Shown here piece after piece: positions 59,435 through 64,000 of a stretch of DNA of 64,000 nucleotides. Position numbers and translations under genes: made by a program. Source of the DNA: 40CM-4-68-19 sp036513415 (lineage in GTDB: Bacteria; Myxococcota; Myxococcia; Myxococcales; 40CM-4-68-19); the NCBI GenBank assembly GCA_036513415.1, contig DATBZA010000107.1, positions 1-64,000 on the forward strand. Direction: 5' to 3'. Each line of letters opens with the position of its first letter. Positions within the stretch are counted from its first letter, which is position 1. Under the pieces are notes generated by a model that was not told the DNA's origin, did no database searches, and was given only the letters and a program-made list of their open reading frames with translations.

Positions 59435-60592
59435 TCAACCCTTGGCAGGCGGCTGGAACGGCACCGGCTTGACCGCCACACCGTCCCGGACTTTTTGGAC
59501 CCCTTCGGCCACCACCTTCTCGCCCGCCGCTACCCCGTCCTCGATCACCCACATCGTGCCGACGCGCGCTCCGACCTTGACCGGGCGGATCTCTACCTTG
59601 TCGTCCTTGTCCACGACCGCAATCTGGTAGGACCCCTGCAGCTCGGTGACCGCGCGTTGCGGCACCACCAGCGCGCCGTGCTTCACCGCGATGGTCGCGC
59701 GCACCCGCCCGAACTGCCCCGGCCGCAGGATGTTCGCCGGGTTGGGAAACGCAGCCGCGATCCGGATCGTGCCGGTCGCCGGATCGACCTGGCGATCGGC
59801 CAGCACGAACTTGCCGGGGTGGGGGTAGACGGTGCCATTGTCGAGGAGGAGATCGAGCGGCGTGTCGCCGTTGGGGAACGGGCGCGCCTCCGCGGAGGCG
59901 GTGAGGCCACCGACGAATTGAAGATACTCGCGCTCGCTGATGGCGACGTACGCCTTGATGGGATCGAGGCGCGAGACCGAGGTCAGCAGGGTCGACGGCC
60001 CGACCAGGTCGCCGAGCTGTCCCCGGGCGATGCCGGCGATTCCGTCGGTGAGCGAGCGCACCTTCGTGAACTCCAGGTTGAGCTGCGCGGTCTTCACGGC
60101 CGCCTTCGCAGAGTCGACCGCCGCTGCGGCGGCGAGCTTGGTCTGGATGTCGTTCTCGAGCTGGCTGCGGGCGATGGCGCGCGACTCCGCCAGCGGAATG
60201 TCGCGCTCGACGTCCAGGGTCGCGCGCCCGAGCTGCGCGTCGGCCTGCGCCTTCTGTCCCCGGGCCTGGTCGAGCGCCGCCTGGAACGGGCGCGGATCGA
60301 TCTCGAACAGCACGTCTCCCTTCTTGACGTAGGAGCCCTCGACGTAGGTCTGGTTGACGAGGTAGCCGGTGACCTGGGGCTGGATCTTGGCGTTCACGTA
60401 TCCGTCGAGCGTGGCGACCCAGGTCATGCGAAGCGGGACGTCCTGCGCCACGACGTCGACCACGGCGACGGTGGCGGGCGGCGGGGGAGGGGCGGCCGAT
60501 CCTTTGCTGCACGCCAACGGCAGCACCGAGAATAACGAAAGCGCCAGCACTCCGACTGGGCCGCGGGGCACGAATCCGGTTGTCGTCTGCAT
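59435..60592 (-). CDS. RND periplasmic adaptor lipoprotein, paralogue of the 12.8-13.9 kb adaptor
   Basis: The 385-residue product (ATG 60,592) has a signal ending LPLACSKGS, a likely lipoprotein site, a Pro-rich linker (APPPPPATVAVV) and MFP domains: IQPQVTGYLVNQTYVEGSYV, hairpin (about 95-165), FTKVRSLTDGIAGIARGQLG, DNGTVYPHPGKFVLADRQVD and AVTELQGSYQIAVVDKDDKV. It has the same length and motif order as the first adaptor. It would couple the downstream pump to an outer-membrane channel. The DUF1207 gene ends 73 bases upstream in the same direction and may share its transcript. Confidence 0.93.
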   Translation of the reverse strand: MQTTTGFVPRGPVGVLALSLFSVLPLACSKGSAAPPPPPATVAVVDVVAQDVPLRMTWVATLDGYVNAKIQPQVTGYLVNQTYVEGSYVKKGDVLFEIDPRPFQAALDQARGQKAQADAQLGRATLDVERDIPLAESRAIARSQLENDIQTKLAAAAAVDSAKAAVKTAQLNLEFTKVRSLTDGIAGIARGQLGDLVGPSTLLTSVSRLDPIKAYVAISEREYLQFVGGLTASAEARPFPNGDTPLDLLLDNGTVYPHPGKFVLADRQVDPATGTIRIAAAFPNPANILRPGQFGRVRATIAVKHGALVVPQRAVTELQGSYQIAVVDKDDKVEIRPVKVGARVGTMWVIEDGVAAGEKVVAEGVQKVRDGVAVKPVPFQPPAKG

Positions 60593-60665
60593 GTGAGCGC
60601 CAAGTATACGATGCGCACCGGCAGGATTGGATTCCGCGACGCGTGACCTGATCTTCAAGCTGGGG

Positions 60666-61676
60666 TTAGAACTCGAATTGCAGCTGGGCGCCGAAGTCCT
60701 GGGTCCTCTCGAAGAAGAACTGGCTGTAGAGCACCGCGGCCCGCTGATACTCGAGCAGCAGCCGGACACGGTGCGCGCCACCCGGGGATGCCCATTCGAG
60801 CCCCCCGCTCACGCTCGCGTTCGGGGTCCACCCAATCGCCTGCACCGATGAGAAATTCCCACCGAGCACCGGACGAAAGCGCGTGTTCTTGAGCCAGTCC
60901 CAAGGTTCCCAGACGGGACCGCGCAGCTCGAAGCCCCACTGGATGAACGCCGGCGCGGAGGTGAGGTTGACCGCGCTGGAGTTGAGGACCACCAGGCCGC
61001 CTCCGGCGAAAAACCGCCACCACGTGTCCTCGACCGAGACGAGCGCGTCGAGGATCTCGAAGCTCAGGTTCTGGCGCTGCACGCCGTGGGAGAGGCCATA
61101 GTTCACAAGGAACTTGTCACCGAGGTGACTGCTCTGGTGATAGAAACGCGCTCGCCCCGACCAGCGTCCGCGTCGGAAAGTGACCTCCGGCCCCACGAGG
61201 TAGTCGGTGTTGAGGAGGTCCAACTCAGGAGTGTCGAGGTTGAACTGCGAAAGGGCCACGCCGAACAAGCTGACTTGGAGGCCGTCGCAACCGCCGGACT
61301 GCCGCAGGCCCCAGAGGCCGAACGCGCCGCCGAGGGCGACGAGGGCCGCGTTGATGCTCCTGCCCCGCCCCTCGGCGAACGCCGCGGAGCTGCTATTGAA
61401 GTGGATCCGACGGTAGTCCGCGTAGAACCGGGGCTCGCGCTGGTCGGCGAGCAGCGGGCGGAAGACGTCGTTGTCGGGCAAGAGAACGCCCTCCAGCGGG
61501 CTGGACGTGTCCTCCGCCGACACCTGCGTTGCCGGAGTTGCCGTCGAGTAGCGGCAGTCCAGGTGCTGGGCCATCTCGAAGGTCCGCTCTGCGGACAGCG
61601 CTGGCGCTGCCGCGACGAGCATGCCCGCCAGGACTTCCTGGAACCGCAACACCGGTCGTAAGCCGCGGCGCATCAT
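60666..61676 (-). CDS. DUF1207 outer-membrane protein
   Basis: The 336-residue product has a signal peptide (VLAGMLVAAAPALSA) and a DUF1207 domain: LLPDNDVFRPLLADQREPRF, the sequence FGLWGLRQSGGCDGLQVSLF, LNTDYLVGPEVTFRRGRWSG, FYHQSSHLGDKFLVNYG and FELRGPVWEPWDWLKNTRFR. It ends in GAQLQFEF, a terminal-Phe beta signal expected for outer-membrane barrels. Its function is unknown. MM at 61,676 is the start. Together with the adaptor-pump pair downstream it could form a three-gene unit, but there is no evidence that it replaces TolC. Confidence 0.85.
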   Translation of the reverse strand: MMRRGLRPVLRFQEVLAGMLVAAAPALSAERTFEMAQHLDCRYSTATPATQVSAEDTSSPLEGVLLPDNDVFRPLLADQREPRFYADYRRIHFNSSSAAFAEGRGRSINAALVALGGAFGLWGLRQSGGCDGLQVSLFGVALSQFNLDTPELDLLNTDYLVGPEVTFRRGRWSGRARFYHQSSHLGDKFLVNYGLSHGVQRQNLSFEILDALVSVEDTWWRFFAGGGLVVLNSSAVNLTSAPAFIQWGFELRGPVWEPWDWLKNTRFRPVLGGNFSSVQAIGWTPNASVSGGLEWASPGGAHRVRLLLEYQRAAVLYSQFFFERTQDFGAQLQFEF

Positions 61677-61779
61677 TTCCCAGCTACGACTGCAGCAGCA
61701 GCTTCACGGGCAAACGAACCCATACTGCTTCGGCTTTCCGGCTTGGCATCAAAACCCCCTTGCTGCTGTTCCGCAAAAG

Positions 61780-61812
61780 ATGCGGGCGGGTGCCTTGGCG
61801 ATTCGCCCGCAT
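61780..61812. repeat. Perfect 9-bp inverted repeat between divergent genes
   Basis: ATGCGGGCG (61,780-61,788) and CGCCCGCAT (61,804-61,812) pair exactly across 15 bases in the gap between the DUF1207 and kinase/ATPase genes. It could be an operator or an RNA hairpin in a leader; there is no T-tract after either arm, so it is not a standard terminator. Confidence 0.5.
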
Positions 61813-61904
61813 TCCGGGTATCTGCTTTGGCAGGGTCCTTCTACCCTTGGGCGGCGTCCGCCTTTCTGAGAGGCGGGAGAGCTAAAATCAGCTTGGAGCA
61901 CGGT

Positions 61905-64000
<2,096 letters not shown>

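Noticed and set aside
57876..60535. Long open frames of 878 and 790 residues on both strands across the third adaptor-pump pair
   Set aside because: Low-complexity shadows; the pump and adaptor frames carry all recognisable motifs.

Overview
The window is 64 kb of dense, very GC-rich bacterial DNA. It carries many NtrC-type sigma-54 activators, PAS histidine kinases and RND pumps, a cyclic beta-1,2-glucan synthase, a DUF3300/DUF2950 pair and the start of a giant kinase/ATPase protein. This mix best fits a Myxococcota-like (former deltaproteobacterial) soil organism, probably chromosomal. That placement is an inference from gene content and GC only; no rRNA or tRNA gene was seen.

Layout. 1-5.4 kb: 5' part of a cyclic glucan synthase (minus strand), a transglutaminase-like protein, an aldo-keto reductase and an acetyltransferase remnant. 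5.5-15.8 kb: a sensor kinase/sigma-54 regulator pair, then a minus-strand RND efflux operon flanked by two small HlyD-like soluble proteins, then Dps with a coupled small protein. 15.8-19 kb: a coupled DUF3300-DUF2950-LytTR operon behind a sigma-54 promoter with a palindromic upstream site. 19-25.3 kb: a reductase/dehydrogenase operon, small secreted proteins, a D-2-hydroxyacid dehydrogenase, a sigma-like protein and a PagL-like deacylase. 25.4-34.5 kb: a TolC-adaptor-RND operon divergent from a second kinase/sigma-54 regulator pair paralogous to the first, then a small secreted protein with a strong terminator. 34.5-50.6 kb: a signalling zone with a MEDS-domain sensor, two large PAS kinases, a free-standing PTS enzyme I, a sigma-54 regulator, a receiver-only protein and a FixJ-type regulator, mixed with envelope proteins (PQQ-type propeller, DUF4136 lipoprotein, OmpA/Pal-like lipoprotein). 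50.8-61.7 kb: a DUF305/beta-propeller pair, a TetR-EmrA-EmrB operon with its operator, a third RND operon and a DUF1207 protein. 61.9-64 kb: the start of a kinase/AAA ATPase with a degenerate kinase site.

How the parts may work together. Four sites match the sigma-54 -24/-12 consensus with the obligatory GG-N10-GC spacing. They precede the DUF3300 operon, the PQQ propeller, the DUF4136 lipoprotein and the OmpA-like lipoprotein, all of which are predicted exported proteins. Three sigma-54 activators lie in the same window, so a local sigma-54 envelope regulon is the most attractive system-level reading. Other unexplained regulatory DNA includes a 67-bp block found twice (75% identical without gaps), a tandem pair of TATACC-AA-GGTATA type palindromes next to the fixJ-like gene, and an 11-bp identical element in front of two further genes. 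Apart from the two partial genes at the window edges and two gene remnants, the reading frames look intact. Neighbouring genes on one strand often overlap by 1-4 bases.
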